Below, piece by piece: positions 25,199-34,656 of a stretch of 64,000 nt of DNA. Location of the stretch: the NCBI RefSeq assembly GCF_016123485.1, contig NZ_JADCKQ010000001.1, positions 1 through 64,000 on the forward strand, given 5' to 3'. This stretch comes from Halocynthiibacter styelae. Lineage in GTDB: Bacteria; Pseudomonadota; Alphaproteobacteria; Rhodobacterales; Rhodobacteraceae. Numbering within the stretch: the first letter of the stretch is position 1; each line of letters starts with the position of its first letter. The position numbers were made by a program, and so were the translations under genes. The notes under the pieces were generated by a model that saw nothing but the letters and a program-made list of their open reading frames with translations, did not search any database and was not told where the DNA came from.

Positions 25199-27927
25199 AT
25201 GCAGTTGAGATCGAACAGGCTATCACTGAGCTGGCCGAACTTCCCTTTGATGTGGCAGAGTTCCCCTTCGCCTTTTTGGAATCCTTCGGAAACAAAGCCA
25301 CGGCGATTAAGAAACTGCGTAGCGGAACGTCCAATAAGTCTGACATCGATGGGGTACTGCAGGCCAACCACATACACCTGAAAACCTGTGATGCGGGACA
25401 GGTGCCGCAAACCCTGTCTGATCTCAAAGGCAGCAAGGCGACCCAAACCAAACGCAACAAAGTGCGGTTCCTGCTGGCCACTGATGGTGAAACGTTCGAG
25501 GCCGAAGACCTTATCACGGGTGAAACCGTTTCTTGCATCTATGACGATTTCCCAAACCACTTCGTGTTCTTCTGGCCCCTTGCTGGCCTCAGCAAGACCA
25601 AACAACTCAGTGAATCTGAGTTTGATGTTCGGGCCACCCTGCGTCTGAACAAGCTTTACACCACTCTGCGGGCAGACAATCCTGACTGGGAAAAGCGCAG
25701 CCATGACATGAACCACTTCATGGCGCGGCTGATCTTTCTGTTTTTTGCTGAAGACACCGACATTCTGAACGGTGAAGACCTGTTCACCAACACCATCGAA
25801 ACCTTGGCCAATGCGGATGGGTCCAACACCCATGAGGTGATCAGCGAACTCTTCCGCGCCATGAACACGGATTATCCTGATCGCGATGCAGCGAACCTGC
25901 CACGCTGGGCGACACCGTTTCCTTACGTGAATGGCGGGTTGTTCTCTGGCAGCACCGAGGTGCCAAAGTTCAGTCGCATCGCCCAACGCTATCTCACACA
26001 TATCGGTCATCTGGACTGGACTAAGATCAACCCCGACATCTTTGGGTCAATGATTCAGGCTGTGGCGGATGAAGAAGAACGTTCCACCCTAGGGATGCAC
26101 TACACCTCAGTGCCGAATATCCTGAAGGTGCTGAACCCGCTGTTTCTGGACGACCTGCGCGATCATCTGGATCAGGCCGGTGACAATCGTCAAAAGCTAA
26201 AGAACCTGCGCACCCGGATGTCGAATATCCGTGTGTTCGACCCGGCCTGTGGATCGGGAAACTTCCTTGTCATCGCATATAAACAGATGCGCGAGGTCGA
26301 ATTTGAGATCAACAAACGTCGGGGTGAAGCTTTTGACAGATCAGAGATCAGCATCCGCAACTTCCGTGGCATTGAACTGCGGGATTTTTCGGCTGAGATC
26401 GCGCGTCTGGCCCTGATCATTGCAGAATACCAATGCGACGTGACTTATCGGGGCCAAAAGGATGCGCTGGCTGATTTCCTTCCCTTGGATCGGGAGAACT
26501 GGATCACTTGCGGGAATGCGTTGCGATTGGATTGGTTGAGTATTTGTCCGCCAACCGGGGCGGGCGTGAAAGTCAAATCCGACGATTTGTTTGAAACACC
26601 ACTGGATCAAGCGGAGATTGATTTCGAGAACCAGGGCGGTGAGACATACATCTGTGGAAACCCACCGTACCAAGGTAGCGTAAATCAAACCGCTGAACAA
26701 AAAGAAGATATGAGGCGCATTTTTGCGCCAGTCTTCAAACGATATAAAGACCTTGACTACGTAGCCGCGTTCATGTTGGCGGCTGCAAGATACAATCGAC
26801 TAACTGGCGCGTCGAGTGCATTGGTGACCACTAACTCGATCGTTCAGGGTGAGCAGGTTGCTATGTTATGGCCATTGATCTTTCAGCAACAGAACAAGGT
26901 TAGCTTCGCGCACAAGTCGTTCCTTTGGTCGAATCTTGCAAGTAATCAAGCTGCGGTGACCTGTATTATCGTCGGGCTGACGATCTCTGGCGGAGTGAGA
27001 ACAATCTTTGATGGTGGAACATCTCGCTCAGTTGAGGTAATCGGCCCTTACCTCATCCCCTCGACAGATCAGATCGTACAGAAGCGATCAAACGCACTGC
27101 ACAGTCTATCCAAGATGGACTACGGCAATAAACCAACGGACGGGGGCAACTTGATATTGTCCTCTGTGGAAAAAGACGAGCTACTTGAACAATACCCTCA
27201 CGCTACCGACCTACTTCGAAAATACGTTGGTTCACAGGAGTTCATCAAAGGTATCCATCGTTACTGCCTATGGATAGAAGACCAACAGCTGACCTTTGCG
27301 CTGTCAATTCCTGAAATTCAGGCACGCGTTGAGAAAGTAAAATCGTTGAGGTCGCAAAGCCGTGGGACACAAGCTAACAAGGCTGCGGGGTCGCCACATA
27401 GGTTTGTCTTCACACCACACACTAGTGAAACTGCTATCATTGTGCCGCAGCACTTTTCAGAACGGCGAGAGTACCTAACTATTGGCTATCATGACGGAAG
27501 TCGTGTGGTCATTGCTAACTCAGCATCCGCTATTTACGACGCAAATTTGGTAGATTTTTCTGTTTTATCTTCCGCGCTTCATATGTCGTGGCTTTCGGCT
27601 ATCGGAGGTAGGTTAAAGTCAGATTATCGATACTCCAACACGCTGGTCTGGAACACCTTCCCCGTTCCCAAGCTGACTGAGAAGAACAAAGCTGATCTGA
27701 CCCGCTGTGCCGAAGACATCCTCTTGGCCCGTGAGGCGCATTTCCCTGCCACCATCGCAGACCTCTACAAACCCGATGCAATGCCCCAAAACCTCCGCGA
27801 CGCCCACGAGGCCAACGACGAAGTGCTGGAACGCATCTACATCGGTAGACGCTTCAGAAACGACACCGAACGTCTGGAAAAACTGTTCGATATGTACACC
27901 AAAATGACCACGCAGGTGCCGTCATGA
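25195..27927 (+). CDS. MmeI-like class I DNA methyltransferase
   Basis: This 910-residue protein is an N6-adenine type DNA methyltransferase. Motif I is FDPACGSG at residues 348-355 and motif IV NPPY at 489-492. The large central region and the C-terminal target-recognition part (about 640-900, with SDYRYSNTLVWNTFPVPKLT) resemble MmeI/YeeA-type enzymes. In those, an N-terminal PD-(D/E)XK nuclease domain is usual; I see no such motif in residues 1-170, which instead hold a distinct acidic domain. Cleavage is therefore probably done by the nuclease encoded downstream. It is translationally coupled at both ends (ATGA overlaps). Confidence 0.88.
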   Translation: MNAVEIEQAITELAELPFDVAEFPFAFLESFGNKATAIKKLRSGTSNKSDIDGVLQANHIHLKTCDAGQVPQTLSDLKGSKATQTKRNKVRFLLATDGETFEAEDLITGETVSCIYDDFPNHFVFFWPLAGLSKTKQLSESEFDVRATLRLNKLYTTLRADNPDWEKRSHDMNHFMARLIFLFFAEDTDILNGEDLFTNTIETLANADGSNTHEVISELFRAMNTDYPDRDAANLPRWATPFPYVNGGLFSGSTEVPKFSRIAQRYLTHIGHLDWTKINPDIFGSMIQAVADEEERSTLGMHYTSVPNILKVLNPLFLDDLRDHLDQAGDNRQKLKNLRTRMSNIRVFDPACGSGNFLVIAYKQMREVEFEINKRRGEAFDRSEISIRNFRGIELRDFSAEIARLALIIAEYQCDVTYRGQKDALADFLPLDRENWITCGNALRLDWLSICPPTGAGVKVKSDDLFETPLDQAEIDFENQGGETYICGNPPYQGSVNQTAEQKEDMRRIFAPVFKRYKDLDYVAAFMLAAARYNRLTGASSALVTTNSIVQGEQVAMLWPLIFQQQNKVSFAHKSFLWSNLASNQAAVTCIIVGLTISGGVRTIFDGGTSRSVEVIGPYLIPSTDQIVQKRSNALHSLSKMDYGNKPTDGGNLILSSVEKDELLEQYPHATDLLRKYVGSQEFIKGIHRYCLWIEDQQLTFALSIPEIQARVEKVKSLRSQSRGTQANKAAGSPHRFVFTPHTSETAIIVPQHFSERREYLTIGYHDGSRVVIANSASAIYDANLVDFSVLSSALHMSWLSAIGGRLKSDYRYSNTLVWNTFPVPKLTEKNKADLTRCAEDILLAREAHFPATIADLYKPDAMPQNLRDAHEANDEVLERIYIGRRFRNDTERLEKLFDMYTKMTTQVPS

Positions 27928-28682
27928 CTAAAGAATCCCTAACGGTTCTAGACATGAATATGGGATTGCGTGACTCTTTGATCTCGGATCATCAGTTCTT
28001 TGTCGATCAGGCCAAGGCTCGTCTTTTTGATCAGTTCAACGATCTCAGTATCCAATCGGAATCACAAAAAATATCGCAGGAAACTTGGGAGCAGATTGAA
28101 GGTTTCTATGACCCTGATAAGCATGACTTACTGGAGTTTTCAGAGGTCGCAAATGATCAAGGATATGAGCGTTACAGGTTGTTAAGCGAGATGCGGGATC
28201 ACACTCGTTTCAGTATTTTGGCTGCGCTATTCCATTCGTTTGAAAAGTCTTTGAAGGATTGGATCGCCCGCGACCTATTCACGGTTTTCAAATCTGAAGG
28301 GATTACGCGACGGGTCTGGGGGGCGACGCTTGAGGAATTGTATACCCTGTTGAAAGAAGGCGGGGTGAATGTGCGTGTGTCCCACATTTACAAAGACCTG
28401 CGGAATTATCAGTTGATTGTGAATGTCTATAAGCACGGCGAAGGGAGATCGCTGGACGATCTGCGCAATAAAGCGCCCCAATTCATTGTGCCTGACGATG
28501 AAGGCGGTTTTCATAGAAACTTCCCATTAGAATTTTTCGATCACAGCTACCTTAGGGTCACTGACGCAGACTTTGATCAGTTGACGGGTGCGATTGCGGA
28601 GTTTTGGAAGGAAATGCCGACATACATTCGAACCAGTGATTTTAAGAAGTTCCCGAAGTGGCTGAATGATGCTGCAAAATGA
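27924..28682 (+). CDS. unknown operon protein, faint HEPN-like features
   Basis: This 252-residue, mostly helical protein has no family I can name. It overlaps the methyltransferase stop by 4 bp and precedes the helicase by 19 bp, so it belongs to the operon. The segment LRNYQLIVNVYKHGEGRS recalls the conserved RN...H region of HEPN-type proteins, but the spacing from Arg to His (10 residues between) is longer than the usual 4-6, so I do not claim RNase activity. It may be a specificity, structural or abortive-infection component. Confidence 0.5.
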   Translation: MTKESLTVLDMNMGLRDSLISDHQFFVDQAKARLFDQFNDLSIQSESQKISQETWEQIEGFYDPDKHDLLEFSEVANDQGYERYRLLSEMRDHTRFSILAALFHSFEKSLKDWIARDLFTVFKSEGITRRVWGATLEELYTLLKEGGVNVRVSHIYKDLRNYQLIVNVYKHGEGRSLDDLRNKAPQFIVPDDEGGFHRNFPLEFFDHSYLRVTDADFDQLTGAIAEFWKEMPTYIRTSDFKKFPKWLNDAAK

Positions 28683-28701
28683 CATTTGGAAAGATCGTTA
28701 C

Positions 28702-30747
28702 ATGACCAAATCAATTCCCTCCGTCTCTGTCACTTACGCCCAAAGCGGGTCTTCCACATCTTCGAATGAACTCGGGATGCGGGCGATGCAGGAACGGGCC
28801 TATGAACGCCGTGGTGAACAATATTTGCTGATTAAATCACCTCCCGCATCAGGTAAGTCCCGGGCATTGATGTTTATCGCCCTGGACAAGTTGCACAATC
28901 AGGGCCTGAAACAGGCGATTGTTGTAGTGCCCGAAAAATCCATCGGGTCGAGTTTCAACGATGAACCCCTGTCAAAATTCGGGTTCTGGGCGGATTGGTC
29001 GGTGGTTCCGAAGTGGAACCTCTGCAATGCGCCCGGCGGCGATGACGGCAAGGTTGGGGCAGTTGGAAACTTCCTGAACAGTGGCGACCAAGTGTTGGTA
29101 TGCACCCACGCTACTTTCCGTTTTGCAGTTGACCGGTTCGGGGTCGAAGCCTTTGATGACCGTCTGATTGCCATTGACGAATTTCACCATGTCAGCGCCA
29201 ACCCTGAGAACAAACTGGGTGCGCATCTGGGGGAATTGATTGCCCGTGATAAAGTGCATGTGGTTGCCATGACAGGCAGCTATTTCCGGGGGGATGCAGA
29301 GGCCGTTCTGTCACCTGAGGATGAGGCCAGGTTCGATCCGGTGACCTATACCTATTACGAACAACTGAACGGGTATGAGCACCTTAAAACCCTCGATATC
29401 GGGTATTTCTTCTATACGGGCAGCTATGCCGAAGACCTGTTGGCTGTCCTGAACCCAGATGAGAAAACCATCCTGCACATCCCCAATGTCAACGCCCGTG
29501 AAAGCACTGGCGACAAACACAAAGAAGTTGATGACATCCAACATGCATTGGGGGAATGGCAGGGCACCGATCCAGAGACAGGCTTCCACCTGATCAAAAC
29601 CCAAAGTGGCAAAGTGATCAAAGTTGCCGACCTAGTCGAGGATGATCCCGCCAAACGGGATAAGGTGTCAGCGGCACTTAAAGACCCTAAGCAGAAGAAC
29701 AATCGAGATCATGTTGATCTGATCATCGCATTGGGCATGGCCAAGGAAGGTTTCGATTGGATTTGGTGTGAACATGCCCTCACAGTTGGCTATCGCGCCA
29801 GCCTGACCGAGATCGTCCAGATCATTGGGCGGGCCACACGGGATGCCAAGGGTAAGACCCATGCCCGCTTCACCAACCTGATCGCTGAGCCTGATGCATC
29901 CGAAGGTGCCGTAACAGAGGCCGTGAATGATACACTGAAAGCCATCGCTGCCAGCCTGCTGATGGAACAGGTGCTGGTGCCGAAGTTTAACTTCACCCCT
30001 AAGACACCTGCATCTGGTCCTGTCGAGGGGTTTGACTATGGTGAAGGCGGGTATCAGGAAGGCGGTAAAAACGTTGGCTTTAATGAGGACACAGGCCAGT
30101 TTCAGATCGAGATCAAAGGTCTGGCTGAGCCCAAATCCGAGAATGCCAAACGCATCTGCGAGAATGATCTGAACGAAGTTATCACCGCCTTCGTACAGGA
30201 CAAACGATCCATTGAACGTGGATTGTTTGACGAAGAACTGGTGCCTGAGGAAATCACCGTGGTTCGCATGGGGAAGATTATTAAAGATCGATACCCGGAC
30301 CTTGAAGAAGGCGATGTGGAAGCCGTGCGCCAACGTGCCGTTGCTGCCCTGAACCTGACCCAACAGGCCAAGGCGACAGTTTTGGATGATGAGGGCAGAG
30401 AACCAACAACCAATACTGCCCTGATCGATGGTGTGCGTAAGTTTGCAATGGATGTACGTGACCTGGATATCGACCTGATTGATGCGATCAACCCATTCGG
30501 TGAAGCATATTCGATCCTGGCAAAATCCATGGATGAAGAAAGCCTGAAACAGGTTGCCGCAGTCATTTCAGCCAAGCGTACCCCAGTCACTCCGGATGAA
30601 GCGATCACATGGGCAAAGCGAGCAGCCCAGTTTAAGAAAGACCATGGCAGGGCACCGTCAGTGACCGCCTCCGACCCTTATGAACGCTTGATGGCAGAAG
30701 GGGCGACAGCCTTTATGCGGTTCCGAAAGGATGGTCGTTATGAATGA
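28702..30747 (+). CDS. SF2 helicase/translocase of the restriction-like system
   Basis: This 681-residue protein is a superfamily 2 DEAD/DEAH-type ATPase. Walker A is PPASGKSRA with Lys52, Walker B DEFHH at 159-163, motif III MTGSY, and the second RecA domain has IALGMAKEGFDW and motif VI IVQIIGRATRD near 375. The last 250 residues are unassigned helices. I chose ATG 28702; in-frame ATGs at 28666/28669 lie inside the preceding gene. It is the motor expected in a type I/III-like restriction complex, moving along DNA to bring the nuclease into action. It overlaps the GIY-YIG gene by 8 bp. Confidence 0.85.
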   Translation: MTKSIPSVSVTYAQSGSSTSSNELGMRAMQERAYERRGEQYLLIKSPPASGKSRALMFIALDKLHNQGLKQAIVVVPEKSIGSSFNDEPLSKFGFWADWSVVPKWNLCNAPGGDDGKVGAVGNFLNSGDQVLVCTHATFRFAVDRFGVEAFDDRLIAIDEFHHVSANPENKLGAHLGELIARDKVHVVAMTGSYFRGDAEAVLSPEDEARFDPVTYTYYEQLNGYEHLKTLDIGYFFYTGSYAEDLLAVLNPDEKTILHIPNVNARESTGDKHKEVDDIQHALGEWQGTDPETGFHLIKTQSGKVIKVADLVEDDPAKRDKVSAALKDPKQKNNRDHVDLIIALGMAKEGFDWIWCEHALTVGYRASLTEIVQIIGRATRDAKGKTHARFTNLIAEPDASEGAVTEAVNDTLKAIAASLLMEQVLVPKFNFTPKTPASGPVEGFDYGEGGYQEGGKNVGFNEDTGQFQIEIKGLAEPKSENAKRICENDLNEVITAFVQDKRSIERGLFDEELVPEEITVVRMGKIIKDRYPDLEEGDVEAVRQRAVAALNLTQQAKATVLDDEGREPTTNTALIDGVRKFAMDVRDLDIDLIDAINPFGEAYSILAKSMDEESLKQVAAVISAKRTPVTPDEAITWAKRAAQFKKDHGRAPSVTASDPYERLMAEGATAFMRFRKDGRYE

Positions 30748-31906
30748 TGATCTTGATGCGCTGGCAGGTGAACTGGCCGAGTTTGAAGTTGAAGACAAAC
30801 CCGTCAAGCGTTCTCCGGTCGAAGAACGCTTGATTGCCGGTTTTGAGGATATCCAACGGTTCGTGGATGACGCTGGCCACCCCCCTCATAACGGTCCTGA
30901 CAATGACATCTTTGAACGGCTATATGCAGTGCGACTGGAACGCCTGGCCGCAAACACCGCCTATCATGATCTTCTCGAACCACTGGACCATCAGGGATTG
31001 CTGAAAGTCCTCAATGCCTCGGATGATGACGATGAACTGGATATGGATGCCTTAGCATCCGAGTTGGAAGACCTTGATGGGCTTACCGATGATATTACCA
31101 ATATCCGCCATGTACGTCCTGTAGCCGAACGTAAAGCTGCAGAAGATGTCGCCAGCCGCGAACGTTGTCAGGACTTTGAGAAATTCAAACCGATGTTCGA
31201 ACAGGTGCAGTCTGAACTCACATCAGGTGTTCGTGCAACTCGCGCCTTTGAACGCAAAGCTGAAATCGAAGTAGGGCGTCTTTTTGTACTCAAAGGGCAG
31301 AAGGCATATGTCGCTGAGAAAGGTAAAGTCTATGTCAACGATAATGGCATGACCGAAGCACGGCTTCGTGTCATCTTTGACAATGGCACCGAAAGCAATC
31401 TGTTGATGCGGTCACTGCAACGTGCCCTGAACGAAGACAAAGCCAGCCGCCGTATCACCGATCCAAGCGCAGGCCCTCTGTTCGCCGACGCCTCCGTTGA
31501 CGGCGACGAAGCTAGTGGGGTGATCTATGTGTTACGATCAAAATCGAACCTGCCTGTGGTTGCAGAGAAGCAAGACTTACTGCACAAGATCGGAGTCACT
31601 GGTGGCAGCGTCGAAAAGCGCATCGCCAATGCCAAACTCGACCCCACGTTTTTGATGGCGGATGTCGAGATCGTAACAACCTACGAGTTGTTCAACATCA
31701 ACCGTGTGAAGCTGGAAAACCTCCTGCACCGCATTTTTGAAGCTGCAAGACTTGACATTGAAATCAAAGATCGATTTGGCCATCCGGTCACCCCTCGCGA
31801 ATGGTTCCTAGTACCACTCTTCGCTATCGACGAAGCTGTGGAACGGATCAGGGACGGGTCAATCAAAGGTATGGCTTATGATCCGAAGAGTGCATCCCTG
31901 CGGTGA
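30740..31906 (+). CDS. GIY-YIG nuclease (T5orf172-type)
   Basis: This 388-residue protein ends in a GIY-YIG nuclease domain (about 258-375). The first motif reads GVIYVLRSKS and the second HKIGVTGGSVEKRI with the catalytic Arg; HRIFEAARLDIEI and the Glu in TPREWF follow, as in the T5orf172/Mug113 subgroup. The N-terminal 250 residues are acidic and helical and may dock to the helicase. AAGG precedes ATG 30740, inside the helicase 3' end. It is the likely cleavage subunit of the system, since the methyltransferase seems to lack a nuclease domain. It is the last cargo gene before the right end of the island. Confidence 0.82.
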   Translation: MNDDLDALAGELAEFEVEDKPVKRSPVEERLIAGFEDIQRFVDDAGHPPHNGPDNDIFERLYAVRLERLAANTAYHDLLEPLDHQGLLKVLNASDDDDELDMDALASELEDLDGLTDDITNIRHVRPVAERKAAEDVASRERCQDFEKFKPMFEQVQSELTSGVRATRAFERKAEIEVGRLFVLKGQKAYVAEKGKVYVNDNGMTEARLRVIFDNGTESNLLMRSLQRALNEDKASRRITDPSAGPLFADASVDGDEASGVIYVLRSKSNLPVVAEKQDLLHKIGVTGGSVEKRIANAKLDPTFLMADVEIVTTYELFNINRVKLENLLHRIFEAARLDIEIKDRFGHPVTPREWFLVPLFAIDEAVERIRDGSIKGMAYDPKSASLR

Positions 31907-32328
31907 ACAGGTGCGACTTACCTTGGTGGGACAACATGATGCCAGTGCGTGATGTTCTGCACACTAATTCAGTGTCCCACTATTCTCTAACCACCTGAAG
32001 AATAACATCTATTGCACCCCGCCCCCGGGCACCATCTGCCTTGCACCTCCGAACACACATGCGTTGGATCGCAAGATCAGGCGTGGCTCAATCATAGGCT
32101 TTGCATGAAACCGTAGAGTGCATCTCTTCGTTCACGGATGCGGCAACGAGTCGCCGAGAAAACATCCAGCACTTGCTGCTGATTTTCGAAGTCTTGATTT
32201 AGATGAATCTCTGTACAACACGCTGGACAAAACTGTATCACAATTCGTAACGAAACTGGTTCACATTTTAGCGCAATACGTGTGATTCACTTCACGTAAG
32301 TTGTTGAATTTATTGCATCAATGGGGGT
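31907..32328. other. non-coding right end of the island
   Basis: No gene is visible in these 422 bases. GTGGGACA at 31926-31933 and TGTCCCAC at 31973-31980 form an 8-bp inverted repeat around 39 bases, with AACAT/ATGTT inside (31934-31938, 31952-31956), so a branched hairpin is possible just after the nuclease gene. CTGGTTCACATT at 32256-32267 repeats the motif found three times near attL and is a candidate integrase arm site. Confidence 0.5.
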
Positions 32329-32409
<81 letters not shown>

Positions 32410-32452
32410 ACGGAGTATGACAGCTACCAGAGAAGGTCAAGTAACCGCTGGC

Positions 32453-32479
32453 AAAATAAAAGCCCCCGAAACGGGGGCT
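32453..32479 (-). terminator. rho-independent terminator after ASKHA gene
   Basis: On the minus strand AGCCCCCG, a TTT loop and CGGGGGCT form an 8-bp stem (32461-32468 with 32472-32479), followed by a T-rich tract (32453-32460). It lies 10 bases after the stop of the gene ending at 32489. Confidence 0.85.
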
Positions 32480-32488
32480 TTATCTGTG

Positions 32489-34549
32489 TTATCCGCGACG
32501 TCTGCGACGGCGACCACCGCCTTCGCCACCACCGGTGTTGAAGTTCACATCCGGCAGGGTGACATGGGTTCCGAGGATCGGGAAAGGATCGGATGAATTC
32601 GGGATCGCACTGGCGTTGACGAAGTGGCTTTGGAAGCTGGGCTCAACTGCGGTTTCGATCTTGATGATATTGCGCACAATTTCCTCAATCTCGCCACGGG
32701 CGGCGACGTTCAGAAGTGCGATGCGCGCCCCGGTGCCGGCGGCGTTGCCCGCGCTTGTGACTTTGTCGATTTCGCAATCCGGGATCATACCCAGAACCAT
32801 TGCGTGTTTCGGGCTGATATGGGCACCAAAGGCACCGGCCAGAACGACGCGATCCACCGTGTCAGTTCCGAATTTATCCATCAGCAGGCGTGCACCGGAA
32901 TAAAGCGCGGCTTTTGCCATCTGGATCGCACGGATATCAGGGTTGGTGACAGAGATCACCGGGCCGCCATCCGCGGAACCATCCCAAAGCATGTAGGAAT
33001 TGGTGCGACCATCAAGGAAACAGCGGGGCGTGCCAACTTGTTCGGCGGAGCCAATCAGGCCGGACGCATCCAGGATGCCCGCCATGCGCATTTCGGCCAC
33101 GGCCTCAATGATGCCGGACCCGCAGATGCCCGAAATGCCGCTGGTGGCGACAGAGTCCGCAAAGCCAGGTTCATCAGACCAGATCTCAGACCCGATCACA
33201 CGGAAGCGCGGTTCTTTGGTTTCGGGGTTGATTTCCACGCGCTCAATTGCGCCCGGGGCGGCACGCTGACCGGACGAAATCTGTGCGCCTTCAAAGGCCG
33301 GACCGGTGGGGGAAGAACAGGCGTAAACCGTATCCTTATTGCCCAGCTGAATTTCCGCATTGGTGCCCACGTCAACCAGAAGAACCAGGTCTTCGGATTT
33401 GTCCGGTGCCTCGGACAGGGTCACAGCGGCGGCGTCCGCCCCCACGTGGCCTGCGATAGATGGCAGGATATAGGCGCGGGCGGAGGGGTGGATGGTCAGG
33501 CCAAGGGTGGAGGCCCGGACAGACAGGGCTTCGGACGTGCAAAGCGCGAAGGGCGCCTGGCCAAGTTCATATGGATCAATGCCCAGGAAAAGGTGGTGCA
33601 TTACCGGGTTCATTACAAAGACCACATCCATGATCTGATCTGTGCCGATTTCAGCTTCAATCGCGATCTGGGTGAACAGCGCATTCATACCTTCGCGCAC
33701 CGCGCGGGTCATTTCGGCAGCGCCGCCTTCGTTCATCATGGAATAGCTGACGCGGCTCATCAGATCTTCGCCAAAGCGGATCTGCGGATTCATAATGCCA
33801 GAAGAAGCCACAACTTCGCCGGTGGTCATGTCACACAGATGCGCTGCGATGGTGGTGGACCCAAGGTCAACAGCCAGGCCGTACAGAGGCGTTTCGCTAT
33901 AACCAGGCCAGACCTGAAGAATGGCAGGTTTCTCTGCGCCGGTGCCTTCTGTGATGCCGGTTGAGACCGCACAGGTGACTTTCCAATCGCCTTTGCGCAG
34001 GATCGGTTGCAGGGTTTGCAGAACATGAAGGTCGGCATCTACGCCTTTGATATCGAAGTTTTTCTCAAGCGCCTGACGCAGGCGTTCCAAGTCGCCGGAC
34101 GGTTCGTGCATATCGGGTTCTTCAACCTCGACATAGTAACGGCGCACGGCGGGATTGATGGTGATGTCGCGGGCTTCGGCACGTTTGCGGACCACCTGAC
34201 GGTGCACCTGACTGCCGGCGGGCACGTCGATGACAACATCGGACTGAATGGTCGCCTGACACCCCAGACGACGGCCCTTTTGCAGGCCGCGTTTGTCATC
34301 ATAGCGCTGTTCAACCTTGTTGAACTCAGACAGGGCGTCATCCGCCACGGTCACACCATGTTTCGGGAACTCCCCGAAGGACGGTTCAACCTGACATTTG
34401 GAACAAATCCCACGCCCGCCACAGACGGAATCAAGGTCAACACCCAGCTGCCGCGCTGCGGTCAGAACCGGGGTTCCCTCTGGGAAATGTCCGCGTTTGC
34501 CGGAAGGGGTGAAAATGACGAGCGGATCATTGGTGTTTTCGGTGGTCAT
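32489..34549 (-). CDS. ASKHA-domain ferredoxin protein (RACo-like activator)
   Basis: This 686-residue protein has an N-terminal [2Fe-2S] ferredoxin domain (about 1-100; Cys in DSVCGGRGICSKCQ and RLGCQA) and a C-terminal ASKHA ATPase region (DUF4445; GLAVDLGSTTIAAHLCDM, LVDVGTNAEIQLG, GICGSGIIEAVAE, VVLAGAFGAHI). Relatives such as RACo reduce the cobalt of corrinoid methyltransferase proteins using ATP. No corrinoid protein or methyltransferase lies nearby, so the partner is encoded elsewhere. I chose ATG 34549; the open frame to 34624 adds nothing conserved. The C-terminus is unusual: a glycine-rich stretch then six arginines (GGGRRRRRRG). Confidence 0.88.
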   Translation of the reverse strand: MTTENTNDPLVIFTPSGKRGHFPEGTPVLTAARQLGVDLDSVCGGRGICSKCQVEPSFGEFPKHGVTVADDALSEFNKVEQRYDDKRGLQKGRRLGCQATIQSDVVIDVPAGSQVHRQVVRKRAEARDITINPAVRRYYVEVEEPDMHEPSGDLERLRQALEKNFDIKGVDADLHVLQTLQPILRKGDWKVTCAVSTGITEGTGAEKPAILQVWPGYSETPLYGLAVDLGSTTIAAHLCDMTTGEVVASSGIMNPQIRFGEDLMSRVSYSMMNEGGAAEMTRAVREGMNALFTQIAIEAEIGTDQIMDVVFVMNPVMHHLFLGIDPYELGQAPFALCTSEALSVRASTLGLTIHPSARAYILPSIAGHVGADAAAVTLSEAPDKSEDLVLLVDVGTNAEIQLGNKDTVYACSSPTGPAFEGAQISSGQRAAPGAIERVEINPETKEPRFRVIGSEIWSDEPGFADSVATSGISGICGSGIIEAVAEMRMAGILDASGLIGSAEQVGTPRCFLDGRTNSYMLWDGSADGGPVISVTNPDIRAIQMAKAALYSGARLLMDKFGTDTVDRVVLAGAFGAHISPKHAMVLGMIPDCEIDKVTSAGNAAGTGARIALLNVAARGEIEEIVRNIIKIETAVEPSFQSHFVNASAIPNSSDPFPILGTHVTLPDVNFNTGGGEGGGRRRRRRG

Positions 34550-34656
34550 ACTGGCCTGCCTGTAAGTCGCGTCTTTGTGCCAGCATACCAGGGCAGGCCG
34601 GGACAGACACCCCGCGGGCGGCATAATTCTGGTCGCAAACGGCGTATGAAGCGACT

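Noticed and set aside
25156-26010. 284-codon minus-strand frame inside the methyltransferase gene
   Set aside because: Shadow frame; the plus strand carries the conserved methyltransferase sequence.
27924-28682. HEPN RNase assignment for the 252-residue operon protein
   Set aside because: The Arg-to-His spacing is longer than the R-x4-6-H motif, so activity cannot be claimed.
32624-33964. 446-codon plus-strand frame opposite the ASKHA gene
   Set aside because: Shadow of a GC-rich gene; composition is unusual (Gly, His, Arg) and no motif is present.
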